Part shown: one piece after another, positions 17,628-25,919 of the stretch | Layout: each line of letters begins with the position of its first letter | Numbering within the stretch: position 1 is the stretch's first letter | Source of the DNA: Rhizobium rhizogenes | GTDB lineage: Bacteria > Pseudomonadota > Alphaproteobacteria > Rhizobiales > Rhizobiaceae | Reading direction: 5' to 3' | DNA length: 64,000 nucleotides | Assembly (NCBI RefSeq): GCF_002005205.3 | Contig: NZ_CP019701.2 | Span: 868,001 to 932,000, forward strand | Position numbers and translations under genes: made by a program | The notes under the pieces: generated by a model | The model's input: the letters and a program-made list of their open reading frames with translations, nothing else | Told to the model about the DNA's origin: nothing | Databases searched by the model: none

Positions 17628-18011
17628 CATCGGCTGTCGGCACGACAATCGCGCATGGTCTGGAAGAGTGCCGCTTGTTTCTTCTCACCGGCGGGGAGAA
17701 GGTCGCGGCAGCGGGACGAGGGGCAAGCTCTCGATTCATCGCTGGCGTTGCCCCCCATCCGACCCTTCGGGCTACCTTCTCCCCCTCGGGGAGAAGAAAC
17801 GGGCGGCAACCTCGTGTTACACCACTACAGGGCCAATTGACGGCAGCGAACGGTCTGCCTATACCTGACCACGGTCAGCAGTTCACCGAGGCATCGCCGT
17901 CCCGCAAGGGAAGCTAAACCTGCATCTCGAATAATTGACAGCACTTATCCCGTGCCTTGTCGGAAGCCGGCGATCAGCGACACCTTTCGGAATGGCACGT
18001 GAGGATAAGTC
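17628..18011. repeat. Intergenic region carrying a RIME-type palindromic element (17681-17796)
   Basis: Two palindromes bound a ~116-bp unit: CTTCTCACC/GGGGAGAAG (17681-17701) and CTTCTCCCC/GGGGAGAAG (17776-17796), each with a 3-bp centre. The interior contains GCCCCCCATCCGACCCTTCGG, recognisable from the Rhizobium-specific intergenic mosaic element RIME1 known in Sinorhizobium and Agrobacterium. No gene is seen in the remaining ~260 bp; short frames running through the repeat are not coding. Confidence 0.8.
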
Positions 18012-18557
18012 ATGCCACGTTCGATCCTTTCCATTGATATCGCCGACCTCTCGACTTTTGCAAAATCGCTGCGCGAACAGATCGGCAGGCTGGAGCGCCA
18101 GCCAAGCCATGTGGAGATGCTCAATCTTCTGAGCCGGGCCGCAGGCTTCCGCAATTTCCAGCATCTGCGCGCATCCCGCACGGTGCCGCCCGCCGAAGGT
18201 GGGCCTGCAACGCCCGAGACGATGCCGGCCGCCAACGAGGGCAGGGTGCTGAAGACCGCGCGAACTTTTGATGCCGCCGGCAGGCTGGCGCAATGGCCTT
18301 CCCGCCGCTCGCAGCAGGAGCTGTGCCTCTGGTATCTATGGGCGAAAATCCCCGCCGGACGGAGCTTTTCCGAACGCGAGTTCAGCAGCTTTCTGGATGG
18401 CCTGCACCTGTTTGGGGACGCCGCGATGCTGAGGCGCGACATGGTCGGCCTGAAGCTCATCCGTCGCGACCGCGATGGCAGCGATTATCGGCGCATCGAG
18501 CAGAAGCCGCCATTGGAACTGCCGCTTCTGCTGCGAACGCTCGGTGGGCGCGATTGA
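18012..18557 (+). CDS. DUF2087 domain protein
   Basis: A 181-aa soluble protein. The N-terminal ~60 residues (ADLSTFAKSLREQI, then AGFRNFQHLRAS) form a helical region seen in related rhizobial proteins. The C-terminal half is DUF2087: WPSRRSQQELCLWYLWAKIP, then FSEREFSSFLDG and RRDMVGLKLIRRDRDGSDY. That pattern is a winged-helix-like module often fused to ArsR regulators, so a nucleic-acid-binding role is conceivable but unproven. The ATG lacks a strong Shine-Dalgarno (weakly GAGGATAAG). It is flanked by palindromic repeats on both sides. Confidence 0.75.
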   Translation: MPRSILSIDIADLSTFAKSLREQIGRLERQPSHVEMLNLLSRAAGFRNFQHLRASRTVPPAEGGPATPETMPAANEGRVLKTARTFDAAGRLAQWPSRRSQQELCLWYLWAKIPAGRSFSEREFSSFLDGLHLFGDAAMLRRDMVGLKLIRRDRDGSDYRRIEQKPPLELPLLLRTLGGRD

Positions 18558-18600
18558 GGGGATAGCCCTCGGTATTGCCGATGGTTTCCATCAAACTCGG

Positions 18601-18686
18601 CGTCATCCTCGGGCTTGTCCCGAGGATCTGCTACGGATTGATTTTGTTGACGTGGTTAGATCGTTGGGACAAGTCCAAGGATGACG
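18601..18686. repeat. 86-bp inverted-repeat element
   Basis: Terminal arms of 21 bp (18601-18621 and 18666-18686) match in 19 of 21 positions when inverted. The left arm begins CGTCATCCTCGGGCTTGTCC and carries a nested CTCGGG/CCCGAG stem. The centre is AT-richer. This organisation is typical of small dispersed intergenic repeats in rhizobial genomes. It lies between a DUF2087 gene and the convergent cpdB. Confidence 0.75.
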
Positions 18687-18729
18687 GCAGAGCTTCACCC
18701 TGCCGCCAACAGCCGAAAGGCCGCAGCCC

Positions 18730-20718
18730 TCAAAGAACCAGACGGAACTTCGCGAAACCTTCCGCGCCGTCGCCGGCATCCTCGATTTTCGCGCCCTTGA
18801 TATCCGCCGCATAGTGGCGGCCCTTGGGGCCGGTCTCGAAGATCGCCGTGGTACCGGCCACCGGCGCGAAGGACCAGTTGGCATCCGCAGACGGGTTGAT
18901 GGTGCCCTGATCGATGATATAGCGCACGATCACGTCGCGGTTGGTGTCGGGGGCCACGAAGATCACCTTGTCGCCGGCGATATCGGGGAATTTGCCGCCG
19001 CCGCTGGCCCGGTAATTATTGGTCGCCACCACGAATTTCTGCTCGGGATCGATCGGTTTGCCTTCAAATTGCAGATTGACGATGCGGTTGCTGTCGGGAT
19101 TGACCGCATTGCCGTCCTTGTCGAATTTCGCCGGCTTGGAAATATCGATCTGATAGGTGACGCCGTCGATGACATCGAAATTATAGGACGGGAAATCGGC
19201 GTTCAGCAGCGGCGCGTCCTTCGCACCGGCCTCGACCGTATTGAACATGCCGGCCGACATTTCCAGCCAGTTCTTCACCTGCGCGCCGTTGACCAGCACG
19301 GCCTGCACCGTGTTGGGGTAGAGGTAAAGATCGGCGACGTTCTTGATGGCGATGTCACCGGCGGGGACATCGGTATAATAATCCGCTCCGCCGCGACCGC
19401 CGGACTTGAAGGGCGCCGCCGCCGAAAGCACCGGCAGGTCCTTGTATTGTCCTTCCTTCAGCATGTCCTTGATGTACCAGGTCTGGGCATTGGAGACGAT
19501 CTGCACGGAGGGGTCATCGGCCACCAGTGCGAAATAGGAATAGAGCGGCGCGAAGGTCTTGCCGACGGGGCGGCGCACATAGGCAAGGGCTGCCTCGTGA
19601 TCGGCCTTGGCGGCGGCGAGCACCTCTGCCTTGTCGGTGAAATCGGCGACGATCTTGCGGTTTTCGTCGCGGTGATAGATCGGCCGGGCTTCGGAGGTGA
19701 AATCGACGATCTTCCAGCTCTTGCCATCCTTTTCGAGCAGCAGGTCGATGAGGCCCATATGCGAGCCCCAGAAACCGGCCATGACCGCCGGCTTGCCCAT
19801 CAGCGTGCCCTTGACGGCATCCGCACCCTCGATGCCGTCCCAGGTCTTCGGACCGGGGAAGACGAGATGCTGGTGGCCGGTGAAGATGGCGTCGATGCCT
19901 TCGACACCTGCCAGATAAAGCGAGGCGTTTTCCATGCGCTCGGTCTGGCCCTTGCCGTCTATACCGGAATGGGAGAGGGCGATGACGATATCGGCGCCTT
20001 CTTCCTTCATGACAGGCACCCATGCTTTCGCCGCCTCGACGATGTCACGGGTCTGCGCCTTGCCTTCGAGGTTCTTGGAATCCCACATCATGATCTGTGG
20101 TGGCACGAAGCCGATAATGCCGACCTTGACCGGGCTCGTCACGCCACCGCCGTCGCGGATCTGCTTTTCCAGAATGACGTAGGGCTTGAAGAACAGCTCG
20201 TCGTTTTTCGGATCGGAAGCCAGCTGACCCTTGGTGAGGTTGGCGCAGACGTAAGGGAAACCGGCGCCGGCCAGTGTGTTCGACATGTAGTCGAGGCCGT
20301 AATTGAATTCGTGGTTGCCGAGCGTGCCGCAATCATAACCCAGCACGTTCATGGCGTTGATGACGGGGTGCTTGTCGCCGGCCTTCATGCCGCGCTCATA
20401 GGCTATATAGTCGCCGAGCGGATTGCCCTGCAGGAAGTCGCCATTATCCACCAGCATCGAGTTTCCGGCTTCGGCGCGGATCTTGTCGATGATCGAGGCC
20501 GTGCGCGAAAGCCCCATCGTGTCGTTCGGCTTGTCGGCATAATAATCATAGGGAAAGACGTGAACATGGATATCAGTCGTTTCCATGATGCGCAGATGCG
20601 CCTGATTGGCGGCGGCGCGGGCGGCGAAGGGATGCAGCATCACCAGCGCCGAGGAGGCCGCAATGCCGCCGAGAAGCGAACGGCGGGTGATAGGGTGGAG
20701 AGCGAGAAGCGACGACAT
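18730..20718 (-). CDS. cpdB: Periplasmic 2',3'-cyclic-nucleotide 2'-phosphodiesterase/3'-nucleotidase
   Basis: A 662-aa metallophosphatase that turns 2',3'-cyclic nucleotides into 3'-NMP and then nucleoside, scavenging phosphate and nucleosides in the periplasm. The N-terminus carries a twin-arginine signal (ITRRSLLGG plus a hydrophobic stretch ending FAARAAA). The calcineurin-type metal motifs are TTDIHVH, DNGDFLQGNP, GNHEFNYG and SHSGIDGKG, with GHQHLV. The 5'-nucleotidase C-terminal domain (TNNYRASGGGKFP) follows. The start at 20718 has AAGGAG 7 nt upstream. It is monocistronic; no terminator T-tract seen. Confidence 0.93.
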   Translation of the reverse strand: MSSLLALHPITRRSLLGGIAASSALVMLHPFAARAAANQAHLRIMETTDIHVHVFPYDYYADKPNDTMGLSRTASIIDKIRAEAGNSMLVDNGDFLQGNPLGDYIAYERGMKAGDKHPVINAMNVLGYDCGTLGNHEFNYGLDYMSNTLAGAGFPYVCANLTKGQLASDPKNDELFFKPYVILEKQIRDGGGVTSPVKVGIIGFVPPQIMMWDSKNLEGKAQTRDIVEAAKAWVPVMKEEGADIVIALSHSGIDGKGQTERMENASLYLAGVEGIDAIFTGHQHLVFPGPKTWDGIEGADAVKGTLMGKPAVMAGFWGSHMGLIDLLLEKDGKSWKIVDFTSEARPIYHRDENRKIVADFTDKAEVLAAAKADHEAALAYVRRPVGKTFAPLYSYFALVADDPSVQIVSNAQTWYIKDMLKEGQYKDLPVLSAAAPFKSGGRGGADYYTDVPAGDIAIKNVADLYLYPNTVQAVLVNGAQVKNWLEMSAGMFNTVEAGAKDAPLLNADFPSYNFDVIDGVTYQIDISKPAKFDKDGNAVNPDSNRIVNLQFEGKPIDPEQKFVVATNNYRASGGGKFPDIAGDKVIFVAPDTNRDVIVRYIIDQGTINPSADANWSFAPVAGTTAIFETGPKGRHYAADIKGAKIEDAGDGAEGFAKFRLVL

Positions 20719-20933
20719 GGGAACTCCTTGGGATGAAGCTTGCGCTGTCATGGAAAGCGACAGGGTAGAAGCAATCGCCGAGGAGTCCATCACCAAAATG
20801 ACAGGGCGGTGACAGACGGACCCGTTTTCAACCGTTTGATAAATTTTTTGTCATTGCAGCACGGTGCGCAGGTTGCCATTGCGGGAATGCGCTCCGTTCG
20901 GCCAGCGCATTCCGGTTATCGACACTTGCCGGA

Positions 20934-21269
20934 TCAGCGGGCGAGCGTCGGTTTCACTTCCTCGTGGAAGAAGCGGAAATAGGAGGAGAGCTGCGCCAGC
21001 GTGTTGGTGGAAAGCTTCAGCTGCAGGCCGAGACGGTTCTGGTGCTGCCACTGCACGACGCCTTCGATGAAGCCCAGATCCTCGCTCTGCACCTTGACCC
21101 GGCTACCCTTGGCAGCCGCGAAAGGCCCGTCCAGCTCGAGTGCCATCCCCGTCGCGGAAAGATCGACGACGCGGCCTCTGGTCGACTGGCTGAAATAGTG
21201 CACTGTCGCGAAGATTCTCGTCTTGCTGCGCGGTGCGCTGCGGGTCGCCATGTTGAGGTTGTTTGTCAT
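20934..21269 (-). CDS. PilZ-domain protein (putative c-di-GMP receptor)
   Basis: A 111-aa single-domain PilZ-like protein with RGRVVDLSATGMALELDG, the equivalent of the PilZ D/NxSxxG motif, followed by beta strands (RVKVQSEDLGFIEGVVQW). The N-terminal arginine motif, normally RxxxR, is represented by APRSKTRIF, so c-di-GMP binding is plausible but not certain. The start at 21269 gives a normal domain; the longer open frame would overlap the neighbour. Two GGDEF proteins elsewhere in the window could supply the ligand. Confidence 0.7.
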   Translation of the reverse strand: MTNNLNMATRSAPRSKTRIFATVHYFSQSTRGRVVDLSATGMALELDGPFAAAKGSRVKVQSEDLGFIEGVVQWQHQNRLGLQLKLSTNTLAQLSSYFRFFHEEVKPTLAR

Positions 21270-21366
21270 TTTGCTGCTCAAATAAATTGTTTCCGATAGC
21301 TGCATCATGGTGCGGAAAGCTTGAGAGCCGTTTAGTGCTTTGCTTAAAATTGCAGATAATAGCCGA

Positions 21367-21834
21367 TTATTCTGTGTCGATACGGCACTGATAGCAATTA
21401 TTGCGGGCAGAACGCACATGCACATAGGCAACATCCGTGCGTTCGAGAAGGTGCCGTGCGCGTGACACGATTTCGCCCGTCGCCGTCACCGCGCCGGTGC
21501 CGTAAACGATGCGGTCGTCGGCGCCATATCCGCGGATGATGTAATCCGGGCTGTTCAGCATCGGTGGAACGGTCTGCGTTTGCGGATAGCGCGCGCAGGC
21601 ATCTGCATGCAGAAATATGGGCCCCGTTTCCGCATAGGGTTGCAGCGAAGGAAAGGGCCGGTAGGCGAGGATCAGCATTCTTTCCCCTTCACCGATCTGT
21701 GAAAGACAATGGCGGCAGGGCATGCCGCCCGGTGAAACGGCCTGTTCCGGCGGGTTGCCATAGGCGTCGGGCGCTCCCGCCCGGAAGGCCTCGGCTTCGT
21801 TAGCCGGCATTGCAGTAAAGACGAGATTGGCCAT
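21367..21834 (-). CDS. DUF1203 family protein
   Basis: A 155-aa protein with family landmarks: PCRHCLSQIGEGERMLILAY, then PYAETGPIFLHADAC and VRSARNNCYQC at the end. Conserved Cys and His (CRHC, HADAC, CYQC) suggest a metal site, but function is unknown. GGAAGGAGCC lies 5 nt before the ATG at 21834. It is followed by the PilZ gene 97 bp downstream on the same strand and may be co-transcribed with it. Confidence 0.82.
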   Translation of the reverse strand: MANLVFTAMPANEAEAFRAGAPDAYGNPPEQAVSPGGMPCRHCLSQIGEGERMLILAYRPFPSLQPYAETGPIFLHADACARYPQTQTVPPMLNSPDYIIRGYGADDRIVYGTGAVTATGEIVSRARHLLERTDVAYVHVRSARNNCYQCRIDTE

Positions 21835-21997
21835 GACAGGCTCCTTCCGGTTCGGATCGGCGTTGCTTGTTTGCAGCTATGATCCCGAAATGGAGCACTA
21901 TCCACCCGATTCTTGACAGGCGATGCAACCAGCCCATTGCGTCATTCGTTAGCTTCGGGAATCAGTGACGCTCCTCGTTTCCGGAAGGTCTGATTTT

Positions 21998-22885
21998 ATG
22001 TTGCGTCGTTTTCTGGCCGCCGTTCCGCTGGCTTTCGTTTCGTTGACGGCTCCGATCGAGGCGAAGGCACAGCTTGCCTCCGGTCTTGATGGCCTGTCCG
22101 ACGACCAGCTGCAGCAGGCGGTCAATTTCGTCATCGGCAACGCGATCTTCTCGCTCTATCACGAGGGCGCGCGCATGCTGATTTCGGATTTCGGCACGCC
22201 GCATACCGGCAGCGCGCAGGCCCCGGCCGACCAGCTGGCGGGCACGCTCATCCTTCAGGCCAATGAGGAGTGGCTCGATACCGCGCTCGTCAACGCCACA
22301 GACAGCTGGTATCTGGCGCGGGAAGCAGAGACCTTGCCCGAACACGAAGCACCGGTCTTTTCCGCGCTGGTGCCGGACAGGAGCCGCGACCGCAACATGG
22401 CCTGCCTGATGGTCGGCCGCGACAAGGACGGTTATGGCGATCTGGCCGCCATGATGGGGCTGGACAATGCTCAATTCGGTAAATGCGCTGCCGCCTATCC
22501 GGGCGTTGCTTCGGCCTGGGAGAATTTTCTCGCGCCTTACCGCAGCCAGGCGTCGTCCAAATTCACCATCAGTTACGTGCCCCCGCGCGATCCCGAGCTT
22601 GAACCCTATGCCATCATGGTCAGGGAATCGAAGGTCCTCGATCTCATCAGCCGCAGCTTTGGCGCTTATGCCCTGAAGGGGGACGTCAAGCTGACGGCCA
22701 AATCCTGCGGCCGTCCCGATGTCTACTGGTCGGCGGAAAAACGCGAAATCACCTATTGCTACGAGCTTGGCAAGTTTCAGGCGGAACTGATTGCCGATCA
22801 CCTGCTGAACACCGTCACGGAAGACAAAGGTGCCGCCGGCGGGCAAATCCCGACGGCCGCCGTTAATCTGGAACGGGAAATCTGA
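21998..22885 (+). CDS. DUF4344-like exported protein with degenerate metallopeptidase motif
   Basis: A 295-aa protein with a Sec signal (MLRRFLAAVPLAFVSLTAPI, cleaved near AKA). The layout resembles DUF4344 putative metallopeptidases: FVIGNAIFSLYHEGARM where active members have HExxH, then ADQLAGTLIL, later FGKCAAAYP and the C-terminal ITYCYEL. Here H55 and E56 are kept but the second zinc His is R59, so the protein is probably not a working peptidase unless another residue replaces it. GGAAGG lies 10 nt before ATG 21998. A reductase-like gene follows 52 bp later. Family call is moderate. Confidence 0.65.
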   Translation: MLRRFLAAVPLAFVSLTAPIEAKAQLASGLDGLSDDQLQQAVNFVIGNAIFSLYHEGARMLISDFGTPHTGSAQAPADQLAGTLILQANEEWLDTALVNATDSWYLAREAETLPEHEAPVFSALVPDRSRDRNMACLMVGRDKDGYGDLAAMMGLDNAQFGKCAAAYPGVASAWENFLAPYRSQASSKFTISYVPPRDPELEPYAIMVRESKVLDLISRSFGAYALKGDVKLTAKSCGRPDVYWSAEKREITYCYELGKFQAELIADHLLNTVTEDKGAAGGQIPTAAVNLEREI

Positions 22886-22937
22886 GGCCGGTCGCCCGAC
22901 GCTGGTGATCTGCCTCCTGAAATGGGAGGAGAGTGCC

Positions 22938-23582
22938 ATGCCGAAGGTTGTCGTTCGCAATTTCGCCATTTCGCTTGACGGATATGGCGCAGGACCGGAC
23001 CAGAGCCTGCAGAACCCGTTGGGTGTGAACGGCGAAGAGCTGCACGAATGGGCCTTCAAGACCCGCACCTTTCACCGCATGTTCGGCAAGGACGGCGGTT
23101 CGACCGGCACGGACGAGGATTTTTCCGAAAAGAGCTTCGAGAATATCGGCGCGTGGATTCTGGGGCGTAACATGTTCGGTCCGGTGCGCGGCGCATGGCC
23201 GGATGAAAGCTGGAAGGGCTGGTGGGGCGAGGAGCCGCCCTATCACGTTCCGGTTTTCGTCCTGACGCATCATGCGCGCCCGTCCTTCACCATGAAGGGC
23301 GGCACCGTGTTTCATTTCGTCACCGACGGCATCGAGGCGGCCCTCGACAGGGCGCTGGCGGCGGCGAACGGCAAGGATGTCCGTATCGGCGGCGGCGTTT
23401 CCACCATCCGGCAATATATGGCGGCGGGCATGATCGATGAGCTGCACCTGGCGCTCGCGCCGGTTTTTCTCGGCAAGGGGGAGCTGCTTTTCGAAGGGCT
23501 GGACTTGCCCGCGCTCGGTTACCGCTGCACGGGAACGGTGGCGGGCGAGGGCGCGACGCACCTGATTATCGACAAGGCGTGA
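22938..23582 (+). CDS. Dihydrofolate reductase/RibD C-terminal-domain family oxidoreductase
   Basis: A 214-aa protein of the RibD_C/DHFR superfamily (YyaP/YwjB-like). It begins VVVRNFAISLDGYGAGPDQS, with the nucleotide-binding segments GAWILGRNMFGPVRG, ALAAANGKDVRIGGGVSTIRQ and IDELHLALAPVFLGKGELLF. Such proteins are widespread, NADPH-dependent by analogy, and mostly uncharacterised; it is not the essential folate enzyme. GGGAGGAG lies 7 nt before the ATG. It follows the DUF4344-like gene in the same direction with 52 bp between. Confidence 0.85.
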   Translation: MPKVVVRNFAISLDGYGAGPDQSLQNPLGVNGEELHEWAFKTRTFHRMFGKDGGSTGTDEDFSEKSFENIGAWILGRNMFGPVRGAWPDESWKGWWGEEPPYHVPVFVLTHHARPSFTMKGGTVFHFVTDGIEAALDRALAAANGKDVRIGGGVSTIRQYMAAGMIDELHLALAPVFLGKGELLFEGLDLPALGYRCTGTVAGEGATHLIIDKA

Positions 23583-23731
23583 GGGCTGCGCCGTTCAAGG
23601 TATCCTCACCAACACCGCGTGGCTGTTTCCTGCGCTGACATTTTCCGCACCCCTATTCCTGTGCTGGTCACAGAAATAAGGGGAGTGAAGTGATCGGGAA
23701 CGGCACATGCGGCACCCGATCAGCCGAAACC

Positions 23732-25153
23732 TCAATTGCGCAGCGAAATTTCCAGAAGCTCGGTATCGGCAAGCGGCTCCACCCAGGCCTCATAGGTGCC
23801 GACGGGTGAAAAGCCCATCATCTGGTAAAGCTGCAATGCGCGCGGATGGTCGAGCGTGTTGGTGGTCACCGTCACTCGCTGCGGATTGTCCTGCCAGGCG
23901 GCGTAAAGCGCCTGCAAGAGAAACCACTTGCCGACGCCTGCGCCGATCGCCTCTTCGAGCAGCCCGAAATAGGAAAGCTCGGTCACATCGTCGCTCGCCT
24001 TGTGCAGTTCGAAGAAACCGGCGGGCGCGCCGTTCATGTAGAGAACCGTGACGCTGTTTTTCGGATCGCGCAGGATGGCGGAAAGCTCGGCATCGCTCAT
24101 CCGCATGCGCTTTTGCCAGTGCCAGCGTTTCCCCACCCGCCAGTAGAGATAGCGGTAGAAATGCAGGGGAATATTGTTGACGCGCATCAGCGCCGTCTGG
24201 ATGTTGACGGGGATCGGCAGGCTGACCTTCGGTGGCGCGGTCATTTCCAGCTGCGTCACATGCGCTTTCAGGGGGCCGTGCGATATTGCGGGAACAGGAT
24301 CGGCAGCGCCGGTCACAACAGGCGTATCCTGCAATCCACCCCATTCCGACCAGGAACCGTCATAAAGCGAGTTGTCTGAATGGCCAAGCGATTCCAGCGC
24401 CAGCGTGATGACGGCGGCGGTGACGCCCGAGCCGCAACTGGTGACGACGGGCTTCGAAAGATCGATGCCGGCATCGGTCACCATCTTGCGGATGGCGGTC
24501 AGGTCCTTGAAGTGGCCATTTTCGGAAAAGGCTGTCGCGGGCAGGCTGCGTGCGCCGGGCATGTGGCCGGAACGCATGCCGGCACGCGGCTCGGCCTCGT
24601 CACCGGTGAAGCGGCCTGCGCCGCGGGCATCGGCGATCTGCTTTTCGCCGCTGTCGACGATGCCGCGCATGGAGCCAAGCGAGGTCACGCGCTTCTCGTT
24701 GAAGTCAGGCGTAAAGGTTGCGGGTTCGATCTCCGGCGTACCGGTGTCAAGCGGCCGGCCTTCGCGCTTCCAGCCATCGAGGCCGCCATCCAGCACATAG
24801 GCCTTGCGCACGCCCATCACCCGCAGCATCCACCACACACGCGGTGCGGAAAAGAAGCCGGGGCCGTCATAGACCACGATCGTATCGGTGTCGCTGAGGC
24901 CGAGCGCGCCGGCCTGTTCCGCGAAGAATTCCGGCGAGGGCAGGGAGTGCGGCAGGCCCGTCGTGTGATCGGCAATCTTGTCCTGATCGAAGAAAACGGC
25001 GCCGGGCAGGTGACCGGCCGCGAATTCTTCCGCGCCATTGCGCTTGTGCGCCGGCAGATACCAGGAAGCATCCACGAGACGAAACCCGGCCGTGCCGAGC
25101 TGCTTTTCCACCCAGTCCGCCGAAACGACGAAACGGCTCTTATCCGTGCTCAC
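23732..25153 (-). CDS. sseA: 3-mercaptopyruvate sulfurtransferase fused to a GNAT acetyltransferase
   Basis: A 473-aa protein. Residues 1-282 are a tandem rhodanese: an inactive N-terminal domain (VVSADWVEKQLG, YDGPGFFSAPRVWWML) and a catalytic one with C240 in TSCGSGVTAA, the mercaptopyruvate sulfurtransferase loop. After a short linker, residues from about 304 form a GNAT-like domain (LSYFGLLEEAIGAGVGKWFL, then LDHPRALQLYQMMGF). SseA proteins normally end near 285 aa. GTG 25153 has GGGAGA upstream; a TTG 24 nt earlier would overlap alaX. It is last in the cysK–alaX–sseA run, so sulfur and cysteine metabolism is the likely context. An internal ATG at 24244 could start the GNAT part alone. 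Confidence 0.85.
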   Translation of the reverse strand: MSTDKSRFVVSADWVEKQLGTAGFRLVDASWYLPAHKRNGAEEFAAGHLPGAVFFDQDKIADHTTGLPHSLPSPEFFAEQAGALGLSDTDTIVVYDGPGFFSAPRVWWMLRVMGVRKAYVLDGGLDGWKREGRPLDTGTPEIEPATFTPDFNEKRVTSLGSMRGIVDSGEKQIADARGAGRFTGDEAEPRAGMRSGHMPGARSLPATAFSENGHFKDLTAIRKMVTDAGIDLSKPVVTSCGSGVTAAVITLALESLGHSDNSLYDGSWSEWGGLQDTPVVTGAADPVPAISHGPLKAHVTQLEMTAPPKVSLPIPVNIQTALMRVNNIPLHFYRYLYWRVGKRWHWQKRMRMSDAELSAILRDPKNSVTVLYMNGAPAGFFELHKASDDVTELSYFGLLEEAIGAGVGKWFLLQALYAAWQDNPQRVTVTTNTLDHPRALQLYQMMGFSPVGTYEAWVEPLADTELLEISLRN

Positions 25154-25169
25154 GATGTCTCTCCCGATC

Positions 25170-25907
25170 TCAGGCAACAGCTTCAGGCGCGCCGAAACGA
25201 ATGCGGAAGCGCCTGTTCTCCTTGCCCTTCTTTTCTATCTTGGCAATGTGAATATCGCCCACTTCCTGCGTTTCGGAAACATGGGTGCCGCCGCAGGGCT
25301 GGCTGTCGATGCTGGAGTTTTCACCGATGCAGACGAGGCTGACCCGGCCAAGGCCCATTGGCGGGCGCACATTCTTGGATTTGACGATGCCCGGATTGGC
25401 AGCCAACTCCTCGTCGGTGATCCATTGCAGGAAGACGGGATGGTTGGCTTTCACCAGCTCCATCAGCTTTGCCGTCACCTCATCCTTGTCGATGGTTTCC
25501 GACATGTCGAAATCGACACGCGATTCGTCCTCGCCGACGGCAGCGCCGGTGATCGGCCACTGGCAGACGACGGAAAGCAGATGGCAGGCCGTGTGCATGC
25601 GCATCAGCTTGTAGCGGCGTGGCCAGTCCACATGCAGGGTCAGCTTCTCGCCAACGTAGGGAGAAGGCTGGCCTTCGAGCGGCATATGGACGATTACGCT
25701 CTTGTCGGCACCGTTTCTGGTGATGCCGAGTTCGATGCGCGAACCATCCGCCCGCTCGAGAAAACCGCTATCGCCCGGCTGGCCGCCGGAGGTCGCATAA
25801 AAGCAGGTCTGGTCGAATTCTATGCCGCCATCCTCATGCACCGCCGTGACGATCGCTTCTGCGGTGGAAAGATAAAAATCGTCACGGAACAGGGCATTCA
25901 CAGGCAT
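25170..25907 (-). CDS. Trans-acting alanyl-tRNA editing protein (AlaX type)
   Basis: A 245-aa homologue of the AlaRS editing domain, which hydrolyses Ser-tRNA(Ala) or Gly-tRNA(Ala). Zinc ligands are clear: H105 and H109 in HTACH, and C205 and H209 in CGGTH. The N-terminal FYATSGGQPGDSGFL matches the AlaRS-editing beta barrel (AlaX-M type). It sits 12 bp after cysK and 16 bp before sseA, all on the minus strand. Linkage to cysteine biosynthesis makes sense if serine or a sulfur-related amino acid pool affects mischarging, but that is inference. Confidence 0.92.
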   Translation of the reverse strand: MPVNALFRDDFYLSTAEAIVTAVHEDGGIEFDQTCFYATSGGQPGDSGFLERADGSRIELGITRNGADKSVIVHMPLEGQPSPYVGEKLTLHVDWPRRYKLMRMHTACHLLSVVCQWPITGAAVGEDESRVDFDMSETIDKDEVTAKLMELVKANHPVFLQWITDEELAANPGIVKSKNVRPPMGLGRVSLVCIGENSSIDSQPCGGTHVSETQEVGDIHIAKIEKKGKENRRFRIRFGAPEAVA

Positions 25908-25919
25908 TTCGGCATGTCC

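Noticed and set aside
18814..20736. A 640-codon frame antisense to cpdB
   Set aside because: cpdB has a Tat signal, all metal motifs and a ribosome site; the antisense frame has none.
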